Assembly: GCA_963788185.1 (NCBI GenBank)
Contig: CAWBGE010000017.1
Coordinates: 930,001 to 994,000, forward strand
Direction: 5' to 3'
DNA length: 64,000 bases
Source: CAIWHR01 sp963788185
GTDB lineage: Bacteria; Pseudomonadota; Gammaproteobacteria; Burkholderiales; Casimicrobiaceae
Part shown: one piece after another, positions 7,780-16,791 of the stretch
Layout: the number at the start of each line of letters is the position of its first letter
Position numbering within the stretch: position 1 is the first letter of the stretch
The notes under the pieces: model-generated
The model's input: the letters and a program-made list of their open reading frames with translations, nothing else
What the model was told of the DNA's origin: nothing
Database searches by the model: none
Made by a program: the position numbers and the translations under genes

Positions 7780-8727
7780 ATGCAGCGAGTGACGCTCTAC
7801 AGCAGTTCGCGCGGGCACCACGACGGCGCTCGCGCGAGCAGTGCGGCGGCCGTGGCAGGCGCTGCGGCGCCGGCTGCGGACGAGCGCACGCGCGTCGAGT
7901 TGCCTCCGCCGGTGTCGCCGCCGGGCCGCTGGTACGGCGCGATGGCGCGCCACAGGCGCGTGGTTGCGTTGCTGGCCGCTGCACTGCTCGCGGGACTCGT
8001 CTTCCTTGCCGCGCGTGGCTTCGCTCCGGTGCCGCGCGCGCTCACGCAGGACGACATCGATGCCGCGGTGCTGCAGACGCTGGAGACGACGCCGCTGCCC
8101 TCGGTGGCCTCCAAAGCCTACGCGGTGATCGCACCCTCTGTCGTGCGCGTACGCGGCTTTGGCGCAGGGCGCGAGGGCATGGAAAACACCGAAACCGGCG
8201 TCGGCTCGGGCGTGGTCATCGTCGACAAGGGTCTGATTCTCACGAACCTCCACGTCGTGGTCGGCGCGGACCGTATCGGTGTCGTCTTCGCCGATGGTCT
8301 GGAAGCCGATGCCGAGGTCGTGGGCGTGCAGCCGGAGCACGACCTGGCCGTGATCCAGGCCAAGAAGATCCCGGACGATCTCGTGGCCGCGACCATGCGC
8401 TCGACCGCCGGGCTGGCACCTGGCGATCACGTCGTCGCGGTCGGCTTCCCGTTCGGCATCGGTCCGTCGACGTCGGCGGGCGTCATCTCCGGACTCGCCC
8501 GCGAATATCAGTCGCTGCGCGGCAAACGACTGCTCACCAACCTGATCCAGTTCGACGCGGCCGCCAATCCCGGCAATTCCGGCGGGCCCCTGGTGACGGC
8601 GGAGGGCGAGGTCATCGGTATCGTCACCGGCATCCTCAACCCCAATGCGCAACGCACCTTCATCGGCATCGGATTTGCTGTCCCCATCGAGAACGCGGCT
8701 TCCGCCGCCGGACTGGCGCCGTTCTGA
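7780..8727 (+). CDS. Membrane-anchored HtrA/DegP-like serine protease without PDZ domain
   Basis: A 315-residue trypsin-like protease. An alanine/proline-rich cytoplasmic tail (about 1-58) leads into one membrane segment (61-79), so the protease domain should face the periplasm. The catalytic triad is intact: His158 in LTNLHVV, Asp188 in PEHDLAV and Ser267 in NPGNSGGP. The oxyanion region and C-terminal FIGIGFAVP are HtrA-like, but the protein stops there, with no PDZ domain; regulation would differ from DegP/DegS. The start at 7780 lacks a clear Shine-Dalgarno; a later ATG at 7942 would keep the membrane anchor and is a real alternative. It is followed 37 bp later by the MoxR gene, hinting at a role in the same envelope-related complex. 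Confidence 0.88.
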   Translation: MQRVTLYSSSRGHHDGARASSAAAVAGAAAPAADERTRVELPPPVSPPGRWYGAMARHRRVVALLAAALLAGLVFLAARGFAPVPRALTQDDIDAAVLQTLETTPLPSVASKAYAVIAPSVVRVRGFGAGREGMENTETGVGSGVVIVDKGLILTNLHVVVGADRIGVVFADGLEADAEVVGVQPEHDLAVIQAKKIPDDLVAATMRSTAGLAPGDHVVAVGFPFGIGPSTSAGVISGLAREYQSLRGKRLLTNLIQFDAAANPGNSGGPLVTAEGEVIGIVTGILNPNAQRTFIGIGFAVPIENAASAAGLAPF

Positions 8728-8764
8728 TGCTTTCTCCGCTACCCACAACGCAGGCACGACACTC

Positions 8765-9781
8765 ATGACAGAGCACAACTCCGGTCGCAACGACGTGGCG
8801 TCGCTGATGGAACGCATCCTGTTCGAAGTCAAGAAGGTGGTCGTCGGACAGGACCATTTTCTCGAGCGCGTGCTGGTGGCGATCCTCGCCCAGGGCCACC
8901 TTCTGGTCGAGGGGGTGCCGGGGCTCGCCAAGACGCTGACCGTCAAGACGCTGGCGCGCACGATTCGCGGCAGCTTCAAGCGCATCCAGTTCACACCCGA
9001 CCTCGTGCCTGCCGACCTCGTGGGCACCCGCGTCTACAACCAGAAGACCGGGGATTTCTCGACCGCGCTCGGTCCGGTCTTCGCGCATCTGCTGCTGGCG
9101 GACGAGATCAACCGCGCACCGGCCAAGGTGCAAAGCGCGCTGCTCGAGGTGATGCAGGAGTACCAGGTCACGATCGCAGGCGAAACGCATCGCGTTCCCG
9201 AGCCGTTCCTGGTCATGGCCACCCAGAATCCGATCGAGACCGAAGGCACCTACCCGCTGCCCGAGGCGCAGGTCGATCGCTTCATGATGAAGGTGCTGGT
9301 CGGCTATCCGACCGAAGAAGAGGAATACGTGATCGTCGAGCGCGTGACCGGCGCGGCGAACGAGGTGGTGCCCGTTGCCACCACCGACGAACTGGCGGCG
9401 CTGCAGCGCGAATGCCGCCGCGGCTACATCGACCCGTCGCTGATCCAGTACGCCGTGCGCCTGGTGTCGGCCACGCGCGATCCCGGACGCCATGGACTGC
9501 CCGACCTCGCGCGGTTCCTGACCTTCGGCGCAAGTCCGCGCGCGTCGATCCACCTGATCGAGGGCGCGCGGGCGCTCGCCTTCCTTCGCGGTCGCAGTTA
9601 CGCGCTGCCCGAGGACGTCACCGACCTCGCCCACGACGTCATGCGGCACCGGCTGGTGATGTCGTACGAGGCGCTGGCCGAAGGTCAGAACGCGGATGCG
9701 CTGATCGACCGCGTGCTGCAGCAGATTCCCGCGCCGCCCAGGCCCCTCGAGACCCATGTCCGCGTCGCCACAAACGGCTGA
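8765..9781 (+). CDS. MoxR-family AAA+ ATPase
   Basis: A 338-residue AAA+ chaperone-like ATPase of the MoxR family, which helps assemble or activate metalloenzymes and VWA-protein complexes. Walker A is EGVPGLAKT (about 49-57) and Walker B LLLADEINRAP, with Asp113/Glu114. Sensor and arginine-finger segments (VMATQNPIETEGTYPLPEAQ, split here only for description) are in the expected order, and the C-terminal AAA lid follows (PRASIHLIEGARALAFLRGR). Its 3' end overlaps the DUF58 gene by 26 bp, and a BatA-like VWA gene follows, giving the classic moxR-DUF58-batA order. Confidence 0.93.
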   Translation: MTEHNSGRNDVASLMERILFEVKKVVVGQDHFLERVLVAILAQGHLLVEGVPGLAKTLTVKTLARTIRGSFKRIQFTPDLVPADLVGTRVYNQKTGDFSTALGPVFAHLLLADEINRAPAKVQSALLEVMQEYQVTIAGETHRVPEPFLVMATQNPIETEGTYPLPEAQVDRFMMKVLVGYPTEEEEYVIVERVTGAANEVVPVATTDELAALQRECRRGYIDPSLIQYAVRLVSATRDPGRHGLPDLARFLTFGASPRASIHLIEGARALAFLRGRSYALPEDVTDLAHDVMRHRLVMSYEALAEGQNADALIDRVLQQIPAPPRPLETHVRVATNG

Positions 9782-10715
9782 GGCCATCCTGCGCCGCCTG
9801 GAGTGGACGGTCATCCGTCGGCTCGATGGCGCGCTGCACGGCGACTACCGGACGCTGTTTCGGGGCTATGGTCTCGACCTTGCCGATCTGCGCGAATACC
9901 AGTACCAGGACGACGTCCGGCACATCGACTGGAACGTCACGGCACGCATGCAGACGCCGTATGTGCGCGAGTTCAACGAGGAGCGCGAGGTCTGCGCGTG
10001 GTTTCTGCTCGACCTCTCTCCGTCGGTGGATTTCGGATCGCAGGCCGTGAAGAAGCGGGCGGTGCTGGCCGAGTTCGTCGCCGTGCTGGCGCGCCTCCTG
10101 ACGCGGCACGGCAATCGGGTCGGCGCCATGTTCTACGGCGAGCGCCTCGACACGGTCATCCCGGCCCGCAGCGGACGCATACACGCGCACCACCTGCTGC
10201 ATCGCCTGCTGACCCGGCCCGAGTCTCCTGTCGCCGGCACCACCGACCTCGGCGATTTCATGCGCGGCGCCTTTGCCCTGATGCCACGCCGGTCGCTGGT
10301 GTTCGTCGTCTCCGACTTCATCAGCGCGCCCGACTGGGGCAAGCCGCTGATGCAGCTGGCGCGGCGGCACGAGGTCATCGCGGTGCGGCTGCAGGACGCG
10401 GCCGAGGCGGCGATTCCGGATATCGGGCTGGTGCTGCTCGAGGATCCGGAAACGGGCGAGCAGATCTTCGTCGACACGGCGGACAAGGCGTTTCGCGCCC
10501 GTTACGGCGCCCTCGCGCGGCAGCGCGAAGACGAAATCCGCCGGATGCTCTCGCAGGCGGGCGTCGACGGGCTTGAGTTGGACACCGATGACGACCTGGT
10601 CGACGCCATCCTGCGTTTCGCCGACCTGCGCCGGCGTCGCAGCCAGCTCGCATCCGGCGGAGGGCTGCCCGCGCACCTGTCGTGGCAGCGTCCCCCGGAC
10701 CGGACCGTCGCGTGA
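9756..10715 (+). CDS. DUF58 (VWA-like) protein of the MoxR-BatA cluster
   Basis: A 319-residue protein with the DUF58 core: GLDLADLREYQYQDDVRHIDW near residues 38-57 in two short pieces, then a VWA-like fold with FLLDLSPSVDF, where the DLSPS pentad corresponds to a MIDAS-like motif, and later VFVVSDFI. DUF58 proteins nearly always accompany MoxR ATPases and are thought to be their partners or adaptors. The start lies inside the end of moxR (26-bp overlap) and its stop overlaps the next start in GTGA, so the three genes are translationally coupled. Confidence 0.9.
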   Translation: MSASPQTAEAILRRLEWTVIRRLDGALHGDYRTLFRGYGLDLADLREYQYQDDVRHIDWNVTARMQTPYVREFNEEREVCAWFLLDLSPSVDFGSQAVKKRAVLAEFVAVLARLLTRHGNRVGAMFYGERLDTVIPARSGRIHAHHLLHRLLTRPESPVAGTTDLGDFMRGAFALMPRRSLVFVVSDFISAPDWGKPLMQLARRHEVIAVRLQDAAEAAIPDIGLVLLEDPETGEQIFVDTADKAFRARYGALARQREDEIRRMLSQAGVDGLELDTDDDLVDAILRFADLRRRRSQLASGGGLPAHLSWQRPPDRTVA

Positions 10716-11743
10716 CGTTTCTCTGGCCGCGATTGTTGTGGCTGTGCGCGCTGCTGCCCGTGCTGGCGGTGGTCTATTGGTGGATTCAGCACTGCAGGCG
10801 CAACCCGGCCGTCCGCTACGCCGGCCTGACCGCAGTGCAGGAGGCGGCCGGGTTCGGGGCGGCGCTGCGGCGGAATCTGCCGCCGGTGCTGCTCTTCCTG
10901 GCGCTGGCACTGATGATCGTTGCCATCGCGCGCCCCGCGGCAGTCATCATGGCGCCGTCGCGGCACGAGGCCGTCATCCTGGCCATGGACGTCTCGGGCA
11001 GCATGCGGGCCACCGACGTGAAGCCCAACCGCATCACCGCGGCGCAGGAGGCGGCGCGCGCTTTCGTGTCCCAGGTGCCGCACTCGACGCGCATCGGCGT
11101 GGTGGCATTCGCGGCGACGGCGTCGGTCGTCCAGTACCCCACGACCAGCCGCGACAACGTGCGGGAGGCAATCGATCGATTCCAGCTCCAGCCGGGGACC
11201 GCGATCGGCAGCGGCATCCTGATCGCGCTGAAGACCATCTTCCCCGATCTCGACGTCGACCTGCGCGCGGCCAACCCGCGCCGGAGCGACACGCAGCAAA
11301 AGCCGCGCGAGCCGGACCGGGCCGCGGACAAGCCGGTCGAACCGGGGTCGCATGCGAGCGCCGTCATCGTGCTCCTTTCCGATGGGCAATCGACCACCGG
11401 CCCCGACGTTACCGAGGCGGCCAAGATTGCCGCCGAGCGCGGCGTGCGCGTGTACACGGTGGGCATCGGGACGCCGGCCGGGGAGACGCTTTCGATCGAC
11501 GGGTGGTCGATGCGCGTGCGACTGGATGAGACGGCGCTGAAGACGATCGCCACGTCGACGCGCGGCGAGTACTTTCAGGCGGCTACGGCGGCGGACCTCA
11601 GGCAGATCTACGAGGCGCTGACCACGCGGCTCATGTTCGAACGCCGCGAAACCGAGATCAGCGCCGTCGTCGCGGGCGCGGCGGCATTGTTGGCGCTGCT
11701 GTCGGCGGCGCTGTCGCTGTGGTGGTTCAACCGGATCCTGTAG
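10712..11743 (+). CDS. BatA-like membrane-anchored VWA-domain protein (copy 2)
   Basis: A 343-residue BatA-like protein: membrane segments near 8-24, 57-73 and the C-terminus enclose a VWA domain with MIDAS DVSGS (D93, S95, S97) and VLLSDGQSTTGPD. The GTG at 10712 was chosen because it forms a four-base GTGA overlap with the DUF58 stop and because it gives MTFLWP, aligned with MSFLWP of the paralogue at 6317-7375; a GTG 30 bases upstream would add an unrelated tail. No BatB, BatD or DUF4381 gene follows, so this is a reduced cluster. The VWA domain carries a charged insertion (about 195-220: RRSDTQQKPREPDRAADKP) absent from many homologues. Confidence 0.9.
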   Translation: MTFLWPRLLWLCALLPVLAVVYWWIQHCRRNPAVRYAGLTAVQEAAGFGAALRRNLPPVLLFLALALMIVAIARPAAVIMAPSRHEAVILAMDVSGSMRATDVKPNRITAAQEAARAFVSQVPHSTRIGVVAFAATASVVQYPTTSRDNVREAIDRFQLQPGTAIGSGILIALKTIFPDLDVDLRAANPRRSDTQQKPREPDRAADKPVEPGSHASAVIVLLSDGQSTTGPDVTEAAKIAAERGVRVYTVGIGTPAGETLSIDGWSMRVRLDETALKTIATSTRGEYFQAATAADLRQIYEALTTRLMFERRETEISAVVAGAAALLALLSAALSLWWFNRIL

Positions 11744-11772
11744 GCTGAGACCGGCCGGTTTTCCAGGGGAGC

Positions 11773-13293
11773 ATGCAGCAGATGAAGCTTGTCGAGAGCG
11801 CCTTGCTGGCGGATGCCGCCCTCTTTGCCGGATGCGCATTGCTGCTGGCATTGCTGAGCCGCATGGCCTCTCCTGCCCGCCGCAAGGGAGTCCTGCCGAT
11901 GGCCGTGCTGGCAGCGGTCGGTGCATCGGGCATCTATCTGCTGCAGCGCTTCGAGCCCCACTTCCAGTCCGAGACGCTGGGGATGCTGCTGCGTGAAGGC
12001 ATGCTCGCGCTGATCGCCTTTGGCGTCATTCGCGCCGCGACCTTCTTCGTGTTCCAGGTGACGCTGGCGCGGCTCGCGGTGCCGCGCATCCTCGGCGATG
12101 TCGTCATCGCCCTGGCGCTGATCGCCTATGCGCTGTTCCGGCTCAACGCTGTCGGCGTCAATCTGGTCGGCATTGCCACCACCTCGGCGGTGGTGACCGG
12201 CGCGATCGCCTTTTCCGCGCAGGAGACACTGGGCAACCTGTGGGGCGGCCTCGCACTGCAACTGGAGCGCACGTGCCGGATCGGTGACTGGGTCAAGGTC
12301 GACGACGTGATGGGACAGGTGGTCAGCATCCGCTGGCGCTGCCTCGCGCTGGCGACGAACAACAACGAAACCGTGGTTATTCCGAACGCGGCGCTGATGA
12401 AGAACCGGATCACCGTGCTCGCGCGGCGCGGGGAGGAGGGCGCGCCGTGGCGCAAGAACGTGCGCTTCCAGCTCGAGTTCTCGTGCGCCCCGGCGCACGT
12501 CGTCCCCCGGGTGGAGGCGGCGTTCGCCAGCGCGGAGATCGAGAACCTCGCCCGTGATCCCGCGCCCTACTGCGTCTGTACGGGCTTCGGCGACAGCGGG
12601 ATCGACTACGCGGTCGTCTTCTACATCGTAGACCCGCGGCGCGAGTGGTGGACCGAGTCGGAGGTCAGGCTGCACCTCTTCGCAGCGCTGACGCGCGAGG
12701 GGATGGGCATCCCGTTTCCGAGGCGTGTGGTCGAGATGCGCCGCGACGAGCGCCCGGAGATCGACGCCCGCGAGCACGCGCGGCGGCTGGCGGCGATCGA
12801 GCGCAGCGATCTGTTCCGCGCGCTCACGCACGCCGAGCGCGACGCGCTGGCCATCGGGCTTGCCGGCTGTCCGTACGCCGGCGGCGACCTGATCTTTCGC
12901 CAGGGCGCCGCGGCCGACTCGCTGTTCATCCTCTGCCACGGAACCGTCGACGTCGTCTTCGACGATGCCGCAACCGGGCGGCGGAACAAGCTGGCGTCAC
13001 TCGAGGCGCCGGCCTATTTCGGCGAGATGGGCCTGCTGCTGGGGGCGCCGCGGCGAGCGACGGTCGTGGCAGCCGGCGACGTGCTGTGCTACCGGCTCGA
13101 CAAGCGGGCGTTCGATACCGTCCTTTCCGCGCGGCCGGAACTCGCGGTCGAGCTTTCGCGGGCGCTGGAGCAGCGGCAGGCGCAAAACGACGCCACGCTG
13201 CTGGCGCTCGATGCCAACGCCCGCTCGCAGAACGCACTCTCGCGGGCCGAGGATCTGGTGCGCAGGATTCGCGAGTTTTTTGCCCTCGGCTGA
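11773..13293 (+). CDS. MscS-type mechanosensitive channel with C-terminal cNMP-binding domain
   Basis: A 506-residue inner-membrane protein. Hydrophobic segments at about 12-30, 41-57, 77-97, 108-125 and the pore-lining 130-160 stretch precede the MscS beta domain (GDWVKVDDVMGQVVSIRWRC, residues 171-190) and alpha/beta domain to about 325. Residues 345-470 form a cyclic-nucleotide-binding fold of the CRP/PKA type with phosphate-binding cassette FGEMG...PRRAT; Glu418 and Arg428 occupy the ribose- and phosphate-contacting positions. This is the architecture of the bacterial cyclic-nucleotide-gated (bCNG) group, in which nucleotide rather than tension may gate the pore. It follows the batA-like gene by 29 bp and may be co-transcribed. 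The last 35 residues look helical and charged. Confidence 0.9.
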   Translation: MQQMKLVESALLADAALFAGCALLLALLSRMASPARRKGVLPMAVLAAVGASGIYLLQRFEPHFQSETLGMLLREGMLALIAFGVIRAATFFVFQVTLARLAVPRILGDVVIALALIAYALFRLNAVGVNLVGIATTSAVVTGAIAFSAQETLGNLWGGLALQLERTCRIGDWVKVDDVMGQVVSIRWRCLALATNNNETVVIPNAALMKNRITVLARRGEEGAPWRKNVRFQLEFSCAPAHVVPRVEAAFASAEIENLARDPAPYCVCTGFGDSGIDYAVVFYIVDPRREWWTESEVRLHLFAALTREGMGIPFPRRVVEMRRDERPEIDAREHARRLAAIERSDLFRALTHAERDALAIGLAGCPYAGGDLIFRQGAAADSLFILCHGTVDVVFDDAATGRRNKLASLEAPAYFGEMGLLLGAPRRATVVAAGDVLCYRLDKRAFDTVLSARPELAVELSRALEQRQAQNDATLLALDANARSQNALSRAEDLVRRIREFFALG

Positions 13294-13306
13294 CGCGGCC
13301 GAGGGG

Positions 13307-14209
13307 TCAACGGCCGGCGACGATGTCCTCGCGGGTGAGCAGAAAGACGCTGTCCGATGACGAGCCGGTTTCCAGCCACACGAAGGGCATGCGCGGCCAC
13401 GCAAGTTCGATGGCGTCGCGATTGTGGCCGATTTCGACCACCAGCACGCCTTCGTGCGCCAGGAATCGGGGCGCCTCGGCGAGAATCACGCGAACCGCGT
13501 CGAGTCCGTCATCGCCGCCTGCCAGCGCGAGCGCGGGCTCGTGCCGGTACTCCGGCGGCAGGTCGCCCATTGCCATCGCGGTCACGTAAGGCGGATTGCT
13601 GATGATGAGGTCGTAGCTCTTATCGGGGAGATTCGCGAACAGGTCGGAGCGTATGAGATTGATGCGGTCGGCGAGGCCGTATTCGCTGACATTGCGCTGC
13701 GCTACCGCCAGCGCATCCGACGAAATGTCGACGGCGTCGATGTCCGCCGCCGGGAAGGCGTGCGCCAGCAGGATGGCGAGGCAGCCCGAACCCGTGCACA
13801 GATCGAGCACTGTCGCGACGCGCGCGGCATCGCTGACGTACGCGGCCAGCCCGTCCGGCAGCAGATCGGCGATGAACGAACGCGGGATGATCACCCGCTC
13901 GTCGACGTAGAACCGGAATTCGTGCAGCCAGGCTTCGCGGGTGAGATAGGCGGCCGGCACGCGCTGGTCGATCCGGCGCTGCAGCAGGTGCGCGATCTGC
14001 GCGCGCTCGGGTGGCGTCAGGCGTGCATCGAGGAAAGGATCGAGCCGGTCGGGCGGAAGGTGCAGCCCGTGCAGCAGCAGGTACGCGGCCTCGTCGTAGG
14101 CGTTGGTGGTGCCGTGGCCGAAGGCAAGCTTTGCCTCGCCGAAGCGCGAGACGGCGAAGCGCAGCCAATCGCGCAGCGTCTCGAGGCCCTGTACGGATTC
14201 GCTGGTCAT
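13307..14209 (-). CDS. prmB: Ribosomal protein L3 N5-glutamine methyltransferase
   Basis: Methylates a glutamine of 50S protein L3 using S-adenosylmethionine. The 300 residues fit PrmB. The helical N-terminal domain is followed by SAM-binding motif I LDLCTGSGC (about 135-143) and the catalytic NPPY (205-208) that binds the substrate amide. The N-terminal GHGTTNAYDEAAYLLLHGL segment distinguishes PrmB from the release-factor enzyme PrmC. The ATG at 14209 overlaps the dapE stop in ATGA, so it is coupled to dapE; the longer upstream frame is not needed. The gene ends 13 bp from the convergent channel gene. Confidence 0.93.
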   Translation of the reverse strand: MTSESVQGLETLRDWLRFAVSRFGEAKLAFGHGTTNAYDEAAYLLLHGLHLPPDRLDPFLDARLTPPERAQIAHLLQRRIDQRVPAAYLTREAWLHEFRFYVDERVIIPRSFIADLLPDGLAAYVSDAARVATVLDLCTGSGCLAILLAHAFPAADIDAVDISSDALAVAQRNVSEYGLADRINLIRSDLFANLPDKSYDLIISNPPYVTAMAMGDLPPEYRHEPALALAGGDDGLDAVRVILAEAPRFLAHEGVLVVEIGHNRDAIELAWPRMPFVWLETGSSSDSVFLLTREDIVAGR

Positions 14210-15363
14210 GGGGTTGCGACGGGCAGCAGCAGCCGTTCGAGCAGCTTCCGGTAGATCGACGAGAGCACCGGAAGATCGGCGACGCGCACGCGTTCGTTCA
14301 GTTGGTGGATGGTGGCGTTGACGGGACCCAGCTCGACGACCTCGGTGCAGAGGGTGGCCAGGAAGCGGCCGTCGGACGTGCCGCCGGAGCATGAAAGCTC
14401 GGGTGTCCTGCCGGTCAGGTCGCGGACGACCTCGATGGCGACTTCGACCAGACGGCTTCGCGGCGTGAGGTACGGGTCGCCCCACCCGGTCCACTCCAGC
14501 GCATAGTCCAGTTCATGGCGTCGCAGGACGGCATTCATCCGCTGCTGCAGCGACTCGCGGCTGGACGACGTCGCGTGGCGAAAATTGAACATCACCTCCA
14601 GCGAGCCGGGAATGACGTTGGTGGCGCCGGTTCCGGCATGGATGTTCGAGCATTGCCAGGACGTCGGCGGGAAATATTCGTTGCCTGCGTCCCACTCCAT
14701 TGCGGCAAGCTCGGCGATGGCGGGTGCCGCGAGATGAATCGGATTGCGCGCGCCCTGCGGGTAGGCGATGTGCCCCTGCACCCCGCGTACCGTCAAGGTG
14801 CCGGACAGGCTGCCCCGGCGGCCGTTCTTGATCATGTCGCCGAGCGCGTCCACCGAGGAAGGCTCGCCGACGATGCAGTAATCGAGCCGGGTGCCGGACT
14901 GCGCGAGCCGTTCGACGACGCGGATGGTGCCGTCGATCGACGGGCCTTCCTCGTCGGAGGTGAGCAGAACGGCGATCGATCCGGGCGCGTTCGGGTTTGC
15001 GGCGACAAACGCCTCGATCGCGGTCACGAAAGCGGCGATCGACGACTTCATGTCGGCGGCGCCGCGCCCGTACAGCCAGCCGTCGCGTTCGGTGGGCGAG
15101 AACGGGTCGGACTGCCACTGATCCAGCGGTCCGGTCGGCACGACGTCGGTGTGGCCGGCAAGGCAGACCAGCGGACCGGTGTCGCCGCGGCGCGCCCAGA
15201 GGTTCGTCACTCCGTTGCAGGCGAGCGTCTCGCAGCGGAACCCGAGCGCTTCCAGCCTCGCCGCCACGATCGCCTGGCAGCCGGCATCGTCGGGCGTGAT
15301 CGAGCGGCAGGCGATCAGCGCCTGCGCGAGTTCCTGCGTGCGATCGATTGTCGGCTTCGTCAT
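14206..15363 (-). CDS. dapE: Succinyl-diaminopimelate desuccinylase
   Basis: Hydrolyses N-succinyl-LL-diaminopimelate to LL-diaminopimelate and succinate in the succinylase branch of lysine/peptidoglycan precursor synthesis. The M20 peptidase fold of 385 residues has the di-zinc ligands in AGHTDVVPTG (His71, with Asp73) and Asp104 in GRGAADMK, the catalytic SDEEGPS (Glu138/Glu139), and the DapE hallmarks GRRGSLSG and SCSGGTSDGRF. Start ATG 15363. It stands between pilU (68 bp upstream) and prmB (4-bp overlap). The other succinylase genes, dapC and dapD, are in a separate unit 6-8 kb away. Confidence 0.95.
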   Translation of the reverse strand: MTKPTIDRTQELAQALIACRSITPDDAGCQAIVAARLEALGFRCETLACNGVTNLWARRGDTGPLVCLAGHTDVVPTGPLDQWQSDPFSPTERDGWLYGRGAADMKSSIAAFVTAIEAFVAANPNAPGSIAVLLTSDEEGPSIDGTIRVVERLAQSGTRLDYCIVGEPSSVDALGDMIKNGRRGSLSGTLTVRGVQGHIAYPQGARNPIHLAAPAIAELAAMEWDAGNEYFPPTSWQCSNIHAGTGATNVIPGSLEVMFNFRHATSSSRESLQQRMNAVLRRHELDYALEWTGWGDPYLTPRSRLVEVAIEVVRDLTGRTPELSCSGGTSDGRFLATLCTEVVELGPVNATIHQLNERVRVADLPVLSSIYRKLLERLLLPVATP

Positions 15364-15431
15364 GGAATGGTGCGGGGATCCTGCACGCTGAGAAGTTGCT
15401 CTTGCTGCCCGTTCCGACAGCGACGCGGCGG

Positions 15432-16604
15432 TCAATTCGGCCGGTCGAGAAGGTCGGAATCGATGGACAGCGCGGTGAAGTCGGCGCCGGGTCGCCGCTG
15501 CGCGGCGTTGCTAGGCGCACCTGGCAGGTTCTCGACGCGCGACGTCGGCGAATTCTGGTTGATGAGCCACGCGAGGTTGGTCGGCGAATCCGACGCCGTC
15601 ATCGCCTCGTCATAGCCGACGCGGCCGTCGAGGTAGAGCCGGCACAGCGCCTGCTCGAAGGTCTGCGACCCGGGATAGAGCGACTGCTCCATCGCTTCCT
15701 TGATCTGCGCGACTTCGCCGTTCTTGATGAGTTCGGCGATCAGCGACGAGTTGAGCAGGATCTCGACCGCCGGCTGCAGCACGCCTTCCTTGTTGCGGAC
15801 CAGCCGCTGCGAGACGATGGCGCGCAAGCCGATCGAAAGGTCCGACAGCACGGCGGAGCGCGCGTCGTGAGGGAAGAGGTTGATGATCCGCGACAGCGCG
15901 TGGTAGCTGTTGTTGGCGTGGATCGTCGACAGGCAGAGATGCCCGGTGAGCGTGTGCAGCAGCGCGGACTGCATCGTCTCCTTGTCGCGGATCTCGCCGA
16001 TCATGATGAGATCGGGCGCCTCGCGCAGCGCATTCTGCAGCGCCTTGTTGTAGGTCATCGTGTCGACGTGGATCTCGCGCTGGTTGACGAGGCTCTTCTT
16101 GTGCGTGAACAGGTACTCGATCGGATCCTCGATGGTGAGGATGTGCCCGGTCCGGTGGGTGTTGCGGTGATCGATCATCGCCGCAAGCGATGTGGACTTG
16201 CCCGAGCCCGTTGCGCCGGCGACCAGCACGAGGCCGCGCTTCTCCATGACCATGTCGAGCAGCACCGGCGGCAGCTTGAGTTCCTCGAAGCGGGGGACCG
16301 TGCTGCGCACGTAGCGCACGACCAGCGAGATCGAGCCCCGCTGGCGAAAGATGTTGATCCGGAAGTTGCCGACCGTCGGATCGAGCCACGAGAGATTCAT
16401 CTCCATCTCGTTCTCGAACTCGCGCGCCTGCTGGTCGCTCATGAGCTCGTAGGCGATGCGCCGGACGGTCTCCGCATCCATCGTCTGCGTCGAGACCGGC
16501 TGCACGATGCCGTTGATCTTGATGTTGATCGGTGCGCCGCTGGAGATGAAGATGTCGGACGCTTGCTTCTCGGCCATCAGCCGGAACAATCGATCGAGGT
16601 ACAT
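15432..16604 (-). CDS. pilU: PilT/PilU-type pilus retraction ATPase
   Basis: A 390-residue hexameric secretion-type ATPase that, with PilT, powers type IV pilus retraction and twitching. The N-terminal PAS-like domain is followed by Walker A GATGSGKST (130-138), the Asp box (TIEDPIEYLF), Walker B and the PilT/PilU AIRAGL-equivalent region, here GEIRDKETMQSAL (203-215). Length and the C-terminal extension (GADFTALSIDSDLL) favour PilU over PilT, whose usual size is about 345. The start at 16604 has GGAG 10 bases upstream. No pilT lies in the window. Adjacency to dapE is a linkage seen in betaproteobacteria. Confidence 0.88.
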   Translation of the reverse strand: MYLDRLFRLMAEKQASDIFISSGAPINIKINGIVQPVSTQTMDAETVRRIAYELMSDQQAREFENEMEMNLSWLDPTVGNFRINIFRQRGSISLVVRYVRSTVPRFEELKLPPVLLDMVMEKRGLVLVAGATGSGKSTSLAAMIDHRNTHRTGHILTIEDPIEYLFTHKKSLVNQREIHVDTMTYNKALQNALREAPDLIMIGEIRDKETMQSALLHTLTGHLCLSTIHANNSYHALSRIINLFPHDARSAVLSDLSIGLRAIVSQRLVRNKEGVLQPAVEILLNSSLIAELIKNGEVAQIKEAMEQSLYPGSQTFEQALCRLYLDGRVGYDEAMTASDSPTNLAWLINQNSPTSRVENLPGAPSNAAQRRPGADFTALSIDSDLLDRPN

Positions 16605-16620
16605 GGGGCAACTCCGGGGC

Positions 16621-16626
16621 TACAAT
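16621..16626 (+). promoter_or_regulatory. Possible -10 element (TACAAT) upstream of the phosphorylase gene
   Basis: TACAAT lies in the 187-bp gap between divergent pilU and the methylthioinosine phosphorylase gene, oriented toward the latter; it would leave a leader near 160 nt. No convincing -35 hexamer stands at 16-18 bp, so this is a weak call. Confidence 0.25.
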
Positions 16627-16791
16627 TGCAGCGCGCGGGCGCTGGGCAGCGTCGATGATGTCATGAATCCAACGTGGCTGCCAGCGCGCCACCCCGTACG
16701 GCCATGGCGCAGCGCGGGGGAGCGGGAAGTTCGCATCGTCACCGGGGCAATCGCGCGCCGCGTCGTGTCAACACAGGAGGCAACGCCTTTC

